Positions 48,604-55,671 of a stretch of DNA of 64,000 nt are shown here, in pieces. Source of the DNA: a virus. The DNA lies in the IMG/VR virus record IMGVR_UViG_3300036766_000032, positions 1-64,000 of that record. One strand, written 5' to 3'. The notes below the pieces were generated by a model that saw only the letters and a program-made list of their open reading frames with translations, was not told the DNA's origin and searched no databases. The position numbers were made by a program, and so were the translations under genes. Positions within the stretch are counted from its first letter, which is position 1; every line of letters starts with the position of its first letter.

Positions 48604-48921
48604 CTATCCAAAGTAGATTTTGGTGTGGTGGTGCCCCACTTCATCCGACTGTCTCTCCAGCATCACAATCGCTGGAGTGCTGCCGTCTGGGAGCGTGATC
48701 CGGTCGTCCTCTTTGACCAAGACGTACACGCTCAACCAAACGTACCCATTCACCAGAATGTCCGATCCGTCGGCAGCCTTCACCTTAGACGCTTTATGCA
48801 CGACACGCGCCGAGTACGCTACTGGAGTCCCATACAGCGGTTCGCCGTGATCTGTTCTACCGATGAGCGAGGAGTGCTCTACAGTAAACGGCATCATGTC
48901 TGCCCAGTCAGAAACCGGCAT
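48604..48921 (-). CDS. Head closure-like protein
   Basis: A 105-residue beta-rich protein ending in HHHTKIYFG, the size and position of stopper or head-closure proteins between the adaptor and gp10-like genes. The assignment rests mainly on order and on the RITLPDGSTPAIV strand-turn typical of that fold. Confidence 0.6.
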   Translation of the reverse strand: MPVSDWADMMPFTVEHSSLIGRTDHGEPLYGTPVAYSARVVHKASKVKAADGSDILVNGYVWLSVYVLVKEDDRITLPDGSTPAIVMLERQSDEVGHHHTKIYFG

Positions 48922-48950
48922 GGGAAGCCTCTGACCTGTACTGTGTTAGG

Positions 48951-49017
48951 ACCGACCCCGCCTGACGAGTCACCATGGAGGTAGCGAAGGTCTGACTTCT
49001 CACCAGACGGGGTCGGT
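48951..49017 (-). other. Large inverted repeat in a late-gene spacer
   Basis: ACCGACCCCG (48951-48960) and CGGGGTCGGT (49008-49017) are perfectly complementary, with weaker pairing continuing inward and a small internal GTCTG/CAGAC hairpin (about 48989-49007). The element fills most of the 110-base gap between the adaptor and head-closure genes. On the + strand it is followed by TTT; on the - strand, the direction of late transcription, there is no T run. It may be an RNA processing or translation-control structure. Confidence 0.6.
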
Positions 49018-49031
49018 TTTCGGTTGATCGA

Positions 49032-49487
49032 TTATAGATAGTCATCATCCCGGTCCTCGTTAACTGCCGGACGAGGATTGTCATGCAGTCCTCTACGGAA
49101 GTTCGGCTGAACTCGGTCATTGTCCCGTTCCCGCGTATCCTTGTCAGAGACACTGATGCCCCCCGAATACGGTCGTGGAGTCAGCGTACCGGCCATCGGG
49201 TCATTGGCTGAAGCGATCAGATCCTTGGACAGTGCTAGATAGTGGTCGTACCTCTGCGAGTAGCTGATACTAAGATCGCCCACTGACCGGTCCGCTTTCC
49301 GGGCAAACTTGGCCGCGATCGCCGCCGCTACTCCGCCCGCTGCGAGTAGAGTTGTGCCGGTAGTAGTCACCGAGTACGTGATCTCTTCGTCGGAAACCAA
49401 CTGGTCAGTTGAGTCCGTATCCCCCACTAGGAAACGAACTTCGTCGACTGAAGAACTAGACGGATCGCCCGAGTATGACCACGTCAT
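49032..49487 (-). CDS. Head-tail adaptor protein
   Basis: A 151-residue protein. DEVRFLVGDTDSTDQLVSDEEI near residue 14, a hydrophobic helix (AAGGVAAAIAAKFARKAD) and SISYSQRYDHYLALSKDL follow the helical adaptor (gp6/gp15-like) pattern. The last 45 residues are charged and probably flexible. Confidence 0.78.
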   Translation of the reverse strand: MTWSYSGDPSSSSVDEVRFLVGDTDSTDQLVSDEEITYSVTTTGTTLLAAGGVAAAIAAKFARKADRSVGDLSISYSQRYDHYLALSKDLIASANDPMAGTLTPRPYSGGISVSDKDTRERDNDRVQPNFRRGLHDNPRPAVNEDRDDDYL

Positions 49488-49498
49488 GTCGTAATCCT

Positions 49499-49798
49499 CT
49501 AGTCGTAGTACGTGACGTTAAGTATCGCCCCGGAAGCGGCCTGAATGAACTTGACCGTAGATAGATTCCCGGCATACACCATGGAGGCACCAACAGCTAG
49601 AGGCATACCCACCGTGCTAGATGGATCCACACTGTCATCCCTCCATCTAACAATCTGCGCCTCTGCCTGAATGACCGCGATCCGTGCAAAAGACGGAACC
49701 GTTAGACCGACTGCTGACGACAACGAGGTAATCTGCTGATAGCCCTTCGGCTTACGACTTGCGTCAATTGAATAGACGCGGCGCTTGTCTGCACTCAT
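49499..49798 (-). CDS. Conserved virion-associated protein
   Basis: A 99-residue protein. QITSLSSAVGLTVPSFARIAVIQAE, VRWRDDSVDPSSTVGMPL and VKFIQAASGAILNVTYYD form a pattern common in small phage proteins encoded among head genes. It is beta-rich and probably decorates the capsid or connector; no experiment is implied. Confidence 0.6.
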   Translation of the reverse strand: MSADKRRVYSIDASRKPKGYQQITSLSSAVGLTVPSFARIAVIQAEAQIVRWRDDSVDPSSTVGMPLAVGASMVYAGNLSTVKFIQAASGAILNVTYYD

Positions 49799-49799
49799 C

Positions 49800-50162
49800 T
49801 CATCCTCCTGTTAGTGGTCCCATAGGACTCTTCAACACCAGTCTCAGAATAACTCCAACCAAACCACTGACAAGACCCAGCATAACAGTGACCACCAGAA
49901 TTCCTATCTTGAACCACCGTGAACTCTCTTCCTTTACTGTGGTCTTGATGTCTGCCTGAATCCCGTTTACAGACAGCCGTATGTCGGACCTGACTTCCTC
50001 AAAGTTATTTTGAATCTGTGCGTATCGCTCGGTACACACTTTCTCATGCCCTTCAATCTTAACCAACGACGTGGTCGCGATCTCTAATGCCCGTGTATCT
50101 ACCGACGACTGGCGCCGATCTTGGTGGTCAGCCAGCGTCACGAACTTCATCCGGCGTAGCAT
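49800..50162 (-). CDS. Membrane protein with coiled coil
   Basis: A 120-residue protein (start 50162 or 50150). Residues about 30-80 form a helical region with KIEGHEKVCTERYAQI; residues about 85-110 (IGILVVTVMLGLVSGLVGVIL) are one membrane segment near the C terminus. It resembles hemolysin XhlA-like phage membrane proteins, which act in lysis, though here it lies among head genes. Overlaps the next gene by 35 bases. Confidence 0.6.
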   Translation of the reverse strand: MLRRMKFVTLADHQDRRQSSVDTRALEIATTSLVKIEGHEKVCTERYAQIQNNFEEVRSDIRLSVNGIQADIKTTVKEESSRWFKIGILVVTVMLGLVSGLVGVILRLVLKSPMGPLTGG

Positions 50163-50616
50163 CTACTTCTACGATGTCCGCGAAGTTGACTTCCCACTCG
50201 TCCTCGCCGACTGTAACTTCCGCGGTCTTGGCCGCACGAACAACTCGCTTCACGGTCCCAACTTGCTGCACTCCATCCGTCAGAAACGCAACGACTACAC
50301 CCTTGCGAAGCTTCTTAAGTACATCTGCTGAGACTGTCCCCGAATCTGGTGCTTGATTAGAGTCCAGTACTGCTTGCACAGCCCCATCACCACCTTTCTT
50401 CCTTCCTTCCAAAACGTCAATGCGAGCTTCCAATTCAATAAGCTTGTTCCACACCCCATTCTCGTCAGTGAACTCCTCAACGGTACGGGAACCAATCAAA
50501 GCGTTCTGGACCGACGGAGAGATCGCAGCCCATTCGGACTCACTTAGCGTGTCCTGCAGAGCACGACGATTCTTCCCGCCGATCCGAACATTTTTCAAAC
50601 ACCGAATCACCTTCAT
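50128..50616 (-). CDS. Hypothetical protein with KOW-like C terminus
   Basis: A 162-residue protein. The N-terminal 50 residues are basic, a helix follows (VWNKLIELEARIDVLEG), then a linker and a beta-barrel-like part (VVVAFLTDGVQQVGTVKRVVRAAKTAEVTV). Not recognised; its position after the capsid genes suggests a structural or assembly role. Confidence 0.55.
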   Translation of the reverse strand: MKVIRCLKNVRIGGKNRRALQDTLSESEWAAISPSVQNALIGSRTVEEFTDENGVWNKLIELEARIDVLEGRKKGGDGAVQAVLDSNQAPDSGTVSADVLKKLRKGVVVAFLTDGVQQVGTVKRVVRAAKTAEVTVGEDEWEVNFADIVEVDATPDEVRDAG

Positions 50617-50649
50617 TTGACAGCCTCCTCCGATCCGATTAAAGACTGA

Positions 50650-50904
50650 TTATGCACTAGTGACCAACTTCCAGACTGGACTCGCCTTCGTCCCTCCATT
50701 GAGATACAGCTTCATGTTAGTCGTATCCGTACACTCAGAACCCGGTCCGGCCCATCCTGCACCCGTGCCAGTACCCGCTACACCGTTCGCCGGAATGCCC
50801 ACATTCGTGAACTTCCAAACACCTACTCCGATCTGGACACCTCCTTGGAAACTGCCAGCGCCCTTCGGTCCACTTGAAGAACGACGCTTCGTTGTCGCTA
50901 CCAT
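50650..50904 (-). CDS. Small Gly-rich virion protein candidate
   Basis: An 84-residue protein with basic N terminus (TTKRRSSSGPKG) and Gly/Thr-rich beta body. It directly follows the major capsid gene and a hairpin. Decoration or capsid-associated function is only inferred from place. Confidence 0.55.
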   Translation of the reverse strand: MVATTKRRSSSGPKGAGSFQGGVQIGVGVWKFTNVGIPANGVAGTGTGAGWAGPGSECTDTTNMKLYLNGGTKASPVWKLVTSA

Positions 50905-50932
50905 GACTTATCCTCCGTCTCGTTGTTAAGTC

Positions 50933-50956
50933 AGCGGCCCGCCTGAGAGGGCCGCT
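50933..50956 (-). terminator. Hairpin after the major capsid gene
   Basis: AGCGGCCC and GGGCCGCT pair perfectly (eight base pairs, eight-base loop) immediately after the capsid gene. On the - strand the sequence after the stem is GACTTAAC, a poor T run, so it is more likely a partial terminator or an mRNA-stabilising hairpin that sets a high capsid level. Confidence 0.65.
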
Positions 50957-50960
50957 AGCA

Positions 50961-51917
50961 TTACGCCACCGCGCCGCTGAAGAAGTAGCCTGCGTCCGTC
51001 ATGACCACTTTCTGATCATAAGAGAACTCGCCTTCCACGCGGTCCGACTCCAGGTGTTCCATACGGAAGCGCTTAACACGCACGCCACCATTGGCACCTG
51101 AGAACTTCGACCATGTGAACGAGTATCCTGCCGACGGAACCATCAGCCCAGGACTTGGCGCTACGAAGCACAACAGCGCATGCTTGCCAAGTACGAACGC
51201 GTCGACGTCGGTCGCAGCGAGCTCTTCGCTCGTCGTGTAAGACGCTTGTGCTACGATGTACCGATCCACTTCGAAGAAGCGCGCCAATAACGCCGTAGTG
51301 ATCGCATCCGACGTGGTGTGCTTGTACCGATCGGTTATGATCGGATGACGTTTCAAAGCTTGATGCACATCGTACCCGACCACGAGAGTGTTCGGATTCA
51401 GACCGAGAGCCTTGCGGATCTTGGTCTTGCCAGCGTCGATGTCTGCTTCCGGGTCGGATCCACCGTCATCCCAAAGTGCGAAGTCGGTGCTGCCGGTCTT
51501 ATCCGTTCCCCACACGCTGGTGGTGAAATACTTAGTTCCCCAGTTGACTTCTTTCTGGATCAGCATCTGCTGAGTGATGAACTCAGTGGCGCTGCGATCC
51601 ATGTCCAACGAAGGGTCCGCGTTGTTACGGATCTGGTCCGGAACGTCGTGGTGGAACGCGTATACCTCCGCTTTGTAAGTGTCAGTGTCCACGTTGAAGC
51701 CGCTACCGGCGGATTCAGCGCCAGGAGCACGAGGGCGCGCGTTGTTACGACGGAAGTCCCGGCTGCGATACTTGAAATAAGAATCGGACTGGAACTCCAC
51801 GGGAACTGCCGGAAATACTTGCGTCGCGACGAAGTCGGATGCACTCTGAATAGCAGCGACAGCAATGTTAGTCAGTGAACGTACGACGTGCACGTCACCT
51901 CGTGTGGGTTGCGGCAT
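50961..51917 (-). CDS. Major capsid protein
   Basis: A 318-residue protein with the layout of HK97-fold major capsid proteins of the group with a short N arm: SLTNIAVAAIQSASDFVATQVFPAVPV at the start, a HHDVPDQIRNNAD spine helix, LGLNPNTLVVGYDVHQALKRHP near residue 175, and a beta P-domain ending in FFSGAVA. It follows the scaffold and decoration genes as expected and has a strong AGGAGGAT ribosome site. Confidence 0.85.
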   Translation of the reverse strand: MPQPTRGDVHVVRSLTNIAVAAIQSASDFVATQVFPAVPVEFQSDSYFKYRSRDFRRNNARPRAPGAESAGSGFNVDTDTYKAEVYAFHHDVPDQIRNNADPSLDMDRSATEFITQQMLIQKEVNWGTKYFTTSVWGTDKTGSTDFALWDDGGSDPEADIDAGKTKIRKALGLNPNTLVVGYDVHQALKRHPIITDRYKHTTSDAITTALLARFFEVDRYIVAQASYTTSEELAATDVDAFVLGKHALLCFVAPSPGLMVPSAGYSFTWSKFSGANGGVRVKRFRMEHLESDRVEGEFSYDQKVVMTDAGYFFSGAVA

Positions 51918-51976
51918 TGTTAAATCCTCCTAAATAAAGACTCAAAGTGGTTGGTGTACTTCTTCTACCTTACTGA

Positions 51977-52378
51977 TTACGCGTGTTCAACGATGAACGT
52001 CGGGAACCCGACTGTTACCGTGGCCAGTTCCCCGGTCGCAGCACCGACGAGAACCTGTCCTGCCACGTAGTCACCAAGATCAGCGCCCGTGTACGTCTTC
52101 TCAACCTTCGTTGCCTTGCCTAGCGTGGTGGTCCCCCAGTAGTCACCGGCCACCAGAGCTTCTGCCGCCATGACCTTCGTCACTCCCAACACCATTACTT
52201 CACCCGCCATGCCGGAGTCCGGCTTGTCTTGCAACACACCCAGCAGAACTTCACCGTCCGTGTCACAGAGCGAAAACTGATTGTCCGCCGACACCTTGAC
52301 GCACTTGTACTGATTGCTCGCCATGCTGGCGTTCGCAACCAGTGCGCCGATACTGCCAATCTTCTGTTCCCATGCCAT
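51977..52378 (-). CDS. Capsid decoration protein
   Basis: A 133-residue beta-rich protein, placed between scaffold and major capsid genes. GVLQDKPDSGMAGEVMVLGVTKV and GDYVAGQVLVGAATGELATVTV follow the pattern of DUF2190-like head decoration proteins that bind capsid surfaces. Confidence 0.75.
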   Translation of the reverse strand: MAWEQKIGSIGALVANASMASNQYKCVKVSADNQFSLCDTDGEVLLGVLQDKPDSGMAGEVMVLGVTKVMAAEALVAGDYWGTTTLGKATKVEKTYTGADLGDYVAGQVLVGAATGELATVTVGFPTFIVEHA

Positions 52379-52435
52379 TGCGATTTCCTCTTCAGATTGT
52401 TAAATAGACTACGCAGAATTCCGCTGTATTGACTA

Positions 52436-53395
52436 CTAGCGAACTTCGCGCTCCTGCCGTTCTTTCTTGGCGAGATCTGGGTGCTCATCCAGCGCCTTGA
52501 GGAACGCTTGCTCGATTGTGATTTTACCACCATCACGCTTACGGATTTCCTCAGCCTTGCGAGTGAGTTGATCCGTCGCCGTTGCACGATCGCCTTCAAG
52601 ATCCCCACCGGCCGACCCAAGTTCCTTGAAACTCGCAGACATCCCTTTGTCCGCCGCTTTGAGAACTCGATCCAGTTCTTCATACATTGCAGTCGGCATA
52701 GCTTCCGAAGCAGACTTTAGCACCGGACCGAAGCGCGCGGGGTCCACTGACAGGTGTTTCAGATCCGCAGCTTTGGCGATGAATTCCTTCATCTTGCGTT
52801 CGTCACGCTCCTGCTTCAGTACAGCTTCCGACGTGGCGAGTGCCGCCGTGTTCGCACGGTTCTGCTTCCACAGTAGCTCCACGAACGGGCGCATTGCGAC
52901 TGGGATCTTTTCCGAGTCCAATGAACCGTCTGCCTTCATCACAGCTTTACAGGCTTCATCCTCGGACAATGCCGGATCACCCTTTGCTTTCGATTCCATG
53001 GCCGCGTCCGGTTCCTTTGGCTCTTCCGGATACTTGTATCCCGCCATGTCGGCAAGTGTCTTGATGATGTCTTCCGGGAGTTCCCCTTTGACAGACTCAA
53101 GAGCTTTGAGCGCGGTCTTGACTGCGGTCGTTGCATCTTCTGACAGACCTGCTTTCGCAAGAACTTCGGAAAACTTGACATCGGACTTGGCAACGCTTCG
53201 AAGAATCTTGAGTAAGCCACCGTTACCGGCAACCGACTTCAAGACTTCTGCGTCTTCATCTGTACTGACGTTCAAAATAACTTCGTTCATGAGACCTCCT
53301 GCGTTCTTCAGTAAAATAAATTTCCAGCGGTTTGCTGGGTGGTCAACAACCGAGACTTCTGCTACCTCCAAATCAACTAATTCTTTCTGCGGCAC
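52436..53395 (-). CDS. Scaffold-like protein carrying the end of an XkdF protease domain
   Basis: A 319-residue protein from GTG 53395, eight bases after the protease gene. The first 32 residues (LVDLEVAEVSVVDHPANRWKF) look like the C-terminal strand of XkdF-type prohead proteases (EVSLVDxPAN). The rest is acidic and helical, with a Glu/Lys-rich C-terminal part, as expected for a scaffold. Thus the protease unit seems split over two genes. It should be cleaved by the protease during head maturation. Confidence 0.7.
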   Translation of the reverse strand: MPQKELVDLEVAEVSVVDHPANRWKFILLKNAGGLMNEVILNVSTDEDAEVLKSVAGNGGLLKILRSVAKSDVKFSEVLAKAGLSEDATTAVKTALKALESVKGELPEDIIKTLADMAGYKYPEEPKEPDAAMESKAKGDPALSEDEACKAVMKADGSLDSEKIPVAMRPFVELLWKQNRANTAALATSEAVLKQERDERKMKEFIAKAADLKHLSVDPARFGPVLKSASEAMPTAMYEELDRVLKAADKGMSASFKELGSAGGDLEGDRATATDQLTRKAEEIRKRDGGKITIEQAFLKALDEHPDLAKKERQEREVR

Positions 53396-53403
53396 CGATC
53401 ACC

Positions 53404-55671
53404 TCACCTAGTTAGCGGGCGGATAGCTTTTTCTGCAAGCCCGCCTATTGAGAATCCAGTCAATTCCCCTTTCTCTACTTTATTCCATGTTTCGTCGTCA
53501 CTGACTTTAACGGTCATCATCCAAGATCCTTGTTTGATCTTTCTACCTTCTATAGTTAGAGAAACGGGAGCCACCCAGCTCTCAACCACGAAGCAGTGCG
53601 GATTCTGTTGGGCGTGCTGTACTCCCACTGCCCGACTCTTTACTAGATAATTGTGCGCAGCTTGTTCGATTACCTCGGAACTCGCATACTCATCTTGAGT
53701 GTCAAGTTCATCTGGCTCCATCACCAGTCCCGTGACGAGCCGCTTCTTCGCGTTCTTCGTAACGATGGTGACGTCGTTCTTGACCGTCTTCAGTTCTATT
53801 AGTTCTGGCTCGGTGCCCGGTTTCGCCCAGATGAGTTTATCGTGACCCCGTTTCTTCAGATCCGCCACAACGTCTTCAAGTTTCTGAGACTCTGCCATCG
53901 GCGTTTGGTCAACCGGCTTACCGATCATCCACACTCTCCGTGCCGGACCCATCGGAACTGACGCAATGATATAGCGCCCATCGAGCTTGTCACCATGTAC
54001 GAACACTTCCGCGAAGTGGCGGTGTCGCACTCCCATCTGGTAAGTGCCGTGATCAAGCGCGAAGAACTTCGCATACGTGTTAGCGGTCGCGCCGACGCCC
54101 GCTGGTTCCACAAGAAGCGGAGCGCGTACACCGACGTCGAGCCACGGCTTCGGCTGTGCCAGTTTGAACGTGCCTTGTAGTTTGTCGTCTGGTGGAAGAT
54201 GCTCTAATCGGTCCCCTTTTCTATTCGCATCTGTGGTGCCTATGAACGCTGAGAAACCCCACAGAGCGTCGTCAGCTTCGAACCGCAGATCCCCGTGTAC
54301 GCTGTGGTCCGTCTTCATGAGTTCCGCATCACTCAACCCAGTCTCATCCAATTCGTCATTCTTCAGCAACCCGCGCCAGTGGTGTTGATATACAAATCGT
54401 CCGTTGCCAGACTTCGGGTAAGTCCGGAACCAGTTATCCCGCCAGAACTTCTCCGCTGACTCCCCATGCGTATCCCCCTCTTCACCGGCTGCCTTTTTGA
54501 CTTCCTTGTCTTGCAACACACTCCCACGCTGCGCTATGTCGATCGCTTGCTTTGCTGCGTACGGAGCCTTGCGAGTGGGGTCTACGTCCATGACGTTAGC
54601 GCCGAGCCACACCAGAGTCTTCTTTTCTTCGTCGGGGATCAACTCAAGCACGCGAACGGTTATGATGTCACCGACCTTCGCTTTCACCTTGGTGTTGAAT
54701 GACCACCCGAGGTCGACGAATCCGTCCTTCGCAAGCGTCACGTTTTCCCAGCCATCGCTGGGTGATGCGCTCAGTCCGCCGCGATAGTTGTACATACCCC
54801 CGGCCACGTCCTTCGTGTCCAAAACCTGTACCTTCAATTCCGCCACCTTCTTGACCTTGCTCCACTCGTTGGTCTCGCCAACCGGGTAGGGTCCGCTCGC
54901 CGTCTTCGCCATCGCGCCTTCAGAGCGTGGGATGCTGTACGCCTGATGCACTGCGTCGACGAGTTTGTCGTGTGTGTCGACCCATTTCACGGGGGACAGA
55001 CGGATGAATCGGTCATCGAAGAATGAATTCGGAAGTTCTTCAAGCTGCTTACGACGTTCTACGAACGGAAGCTCTGATAGGTCATCCGCGTAGTACGGCA
55101 TGTCGAACAAGGTAACTACAGGAACTTCATTTACAACGAAGACGGGTTTATCGGAGTTGAGTCGCATCAGCTCCGGGCGCGCCAAGCGCTTCCCCTCCTT
55201 CTCTATTCCCAGATCAGCGTCAAAGATCCAGGATCCAGGTATCTTTGCAAATGCAGTCTTAAGATTCGGCAACGTCTCGAACAGATTACGGGAAGCGTTC
55301 CCTTCGGTCCACATCTTCAGTCTGTCACCCTTCTTTTCAACGATGACTCGGAACCCGTTCCACTTCGGCTCGATCGCGACTGGGAGCTTGTCCTTTGCCC
55401 AGTCCCACAGTTCGGTCGTCGAGAATATCTCAGTGAGTCCAGCGAGCGAAGGCTTGGCGGGAACGAACGGCTTGAACGGAGACATCGACTTCTGAACTTC
55501 ACGCTTCAACGTCACCAGCAACGGTCCAATCCGCCCTCCAGACTTTGACACCGCCAGTTGCTCAAGCTCATACAACTGACGAATCAAAGCGCGCGGATCC
55601 GCTCCTGGCAGCTCAAGCTTACCAACTAGCTGGTCGATACAGTCAACGATCTCCGCAGTATCATCACGCAT
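53404..55671 (-). CDS. DNA ligase / XkdF-like prohead protease fusion
   Basis: A 755-residue protein with three parts. Residues about 80-345 are an ATP-dependent ligase adenylation domain: EPKWNGFRVIVE with Lys103 (KxNG rather than KxDG), WIFDADLGIE (motif III, FDAD not FDGE), SEGAMAKT and WSKVKKV. Residues about 400-560 contain FVYQHHWRG and SVHGDLRFEADDALWGFSAF, reminiscent of the LigD phosphoesterase region. Residues about 640-755 are an XkdF-type (S78-like) serine protease: LVMEPDELDTQDEY, GVQHAQQNPH, FVVESWV and GELTGFSIGG with probable His and Ser catalytic residues. Why a head protease carries a ligase is unknown. Confidence 0.82.
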   Translation of the reverse strand: MRDDTAEIVDCIDQLVGKLELPGADPRALIRQLYELEQLAVSKSGGRIGPLLVTLKREVQKSMSPFKPFVPAKPSLAGLTEIFSTTELWDWAKDKLPVAIEPKWNGFRVIVEKKGDRLKMWTEGNASRNLFETLPNLKTAFAKIPGSWIFDADLGIEKEGKRLARPELMRLNSDKPVFVVNEVPVVTLFDMPYYADDLSELPFVERRKQLEELPNSFFDDRFIRLSPVKWVDTHDKLVDAVHQAYSIPRSEGAMAKTASGPYPVGETNEWSKVKKVAELKVQVLDTKDVAGGMYNYRGGLSASPSDGWENVTLAKDGFVDLGWSFNTKVKAKVGDIITVRVLELIPDEEKKTLVWLGANVMDVDPTRKAPYAAKQAIDIAQRGSVLQDKEVKKAAGEEGDTHGESAEKFWRDNWFRTYPKSGNGRFVYQHHWRGLLKNDELDETGLSDAELMKTDHSVHGDLRFEADDALWGFSAFIGTTDANRKGDRLEHLPPDDKLQGTFKLAQPKPWLDVGVRAPLLVEPAGVGATANTYAKFFALDHGTYQMGVRHRHFAEVFVHGDKLDGRYIIASVPMGPARRVWMIGKPVDQTPMAESQKLEDVVADLKKRGHDKLIWAKPGTEPELIELKTVKNDVTIVTKNAKKRLVTGLVMEPDELDTQDEYASSEVIEQAAHNYLVKSRAVGVQHAQQNPHCFVVESWVAPVSLTIEGRKIKQGSWMMTVKVSDDETWNKVEKGELTGFSIGGLAEKAIRPLTR

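Noticed and set aside
48908-49153. 81-residue - strand frame across the spacer after the adaptor gene
   Set aside because: It runs through the large inverted repeat and the end of the adaptor gene in another frame and has no ribosome site or motif.
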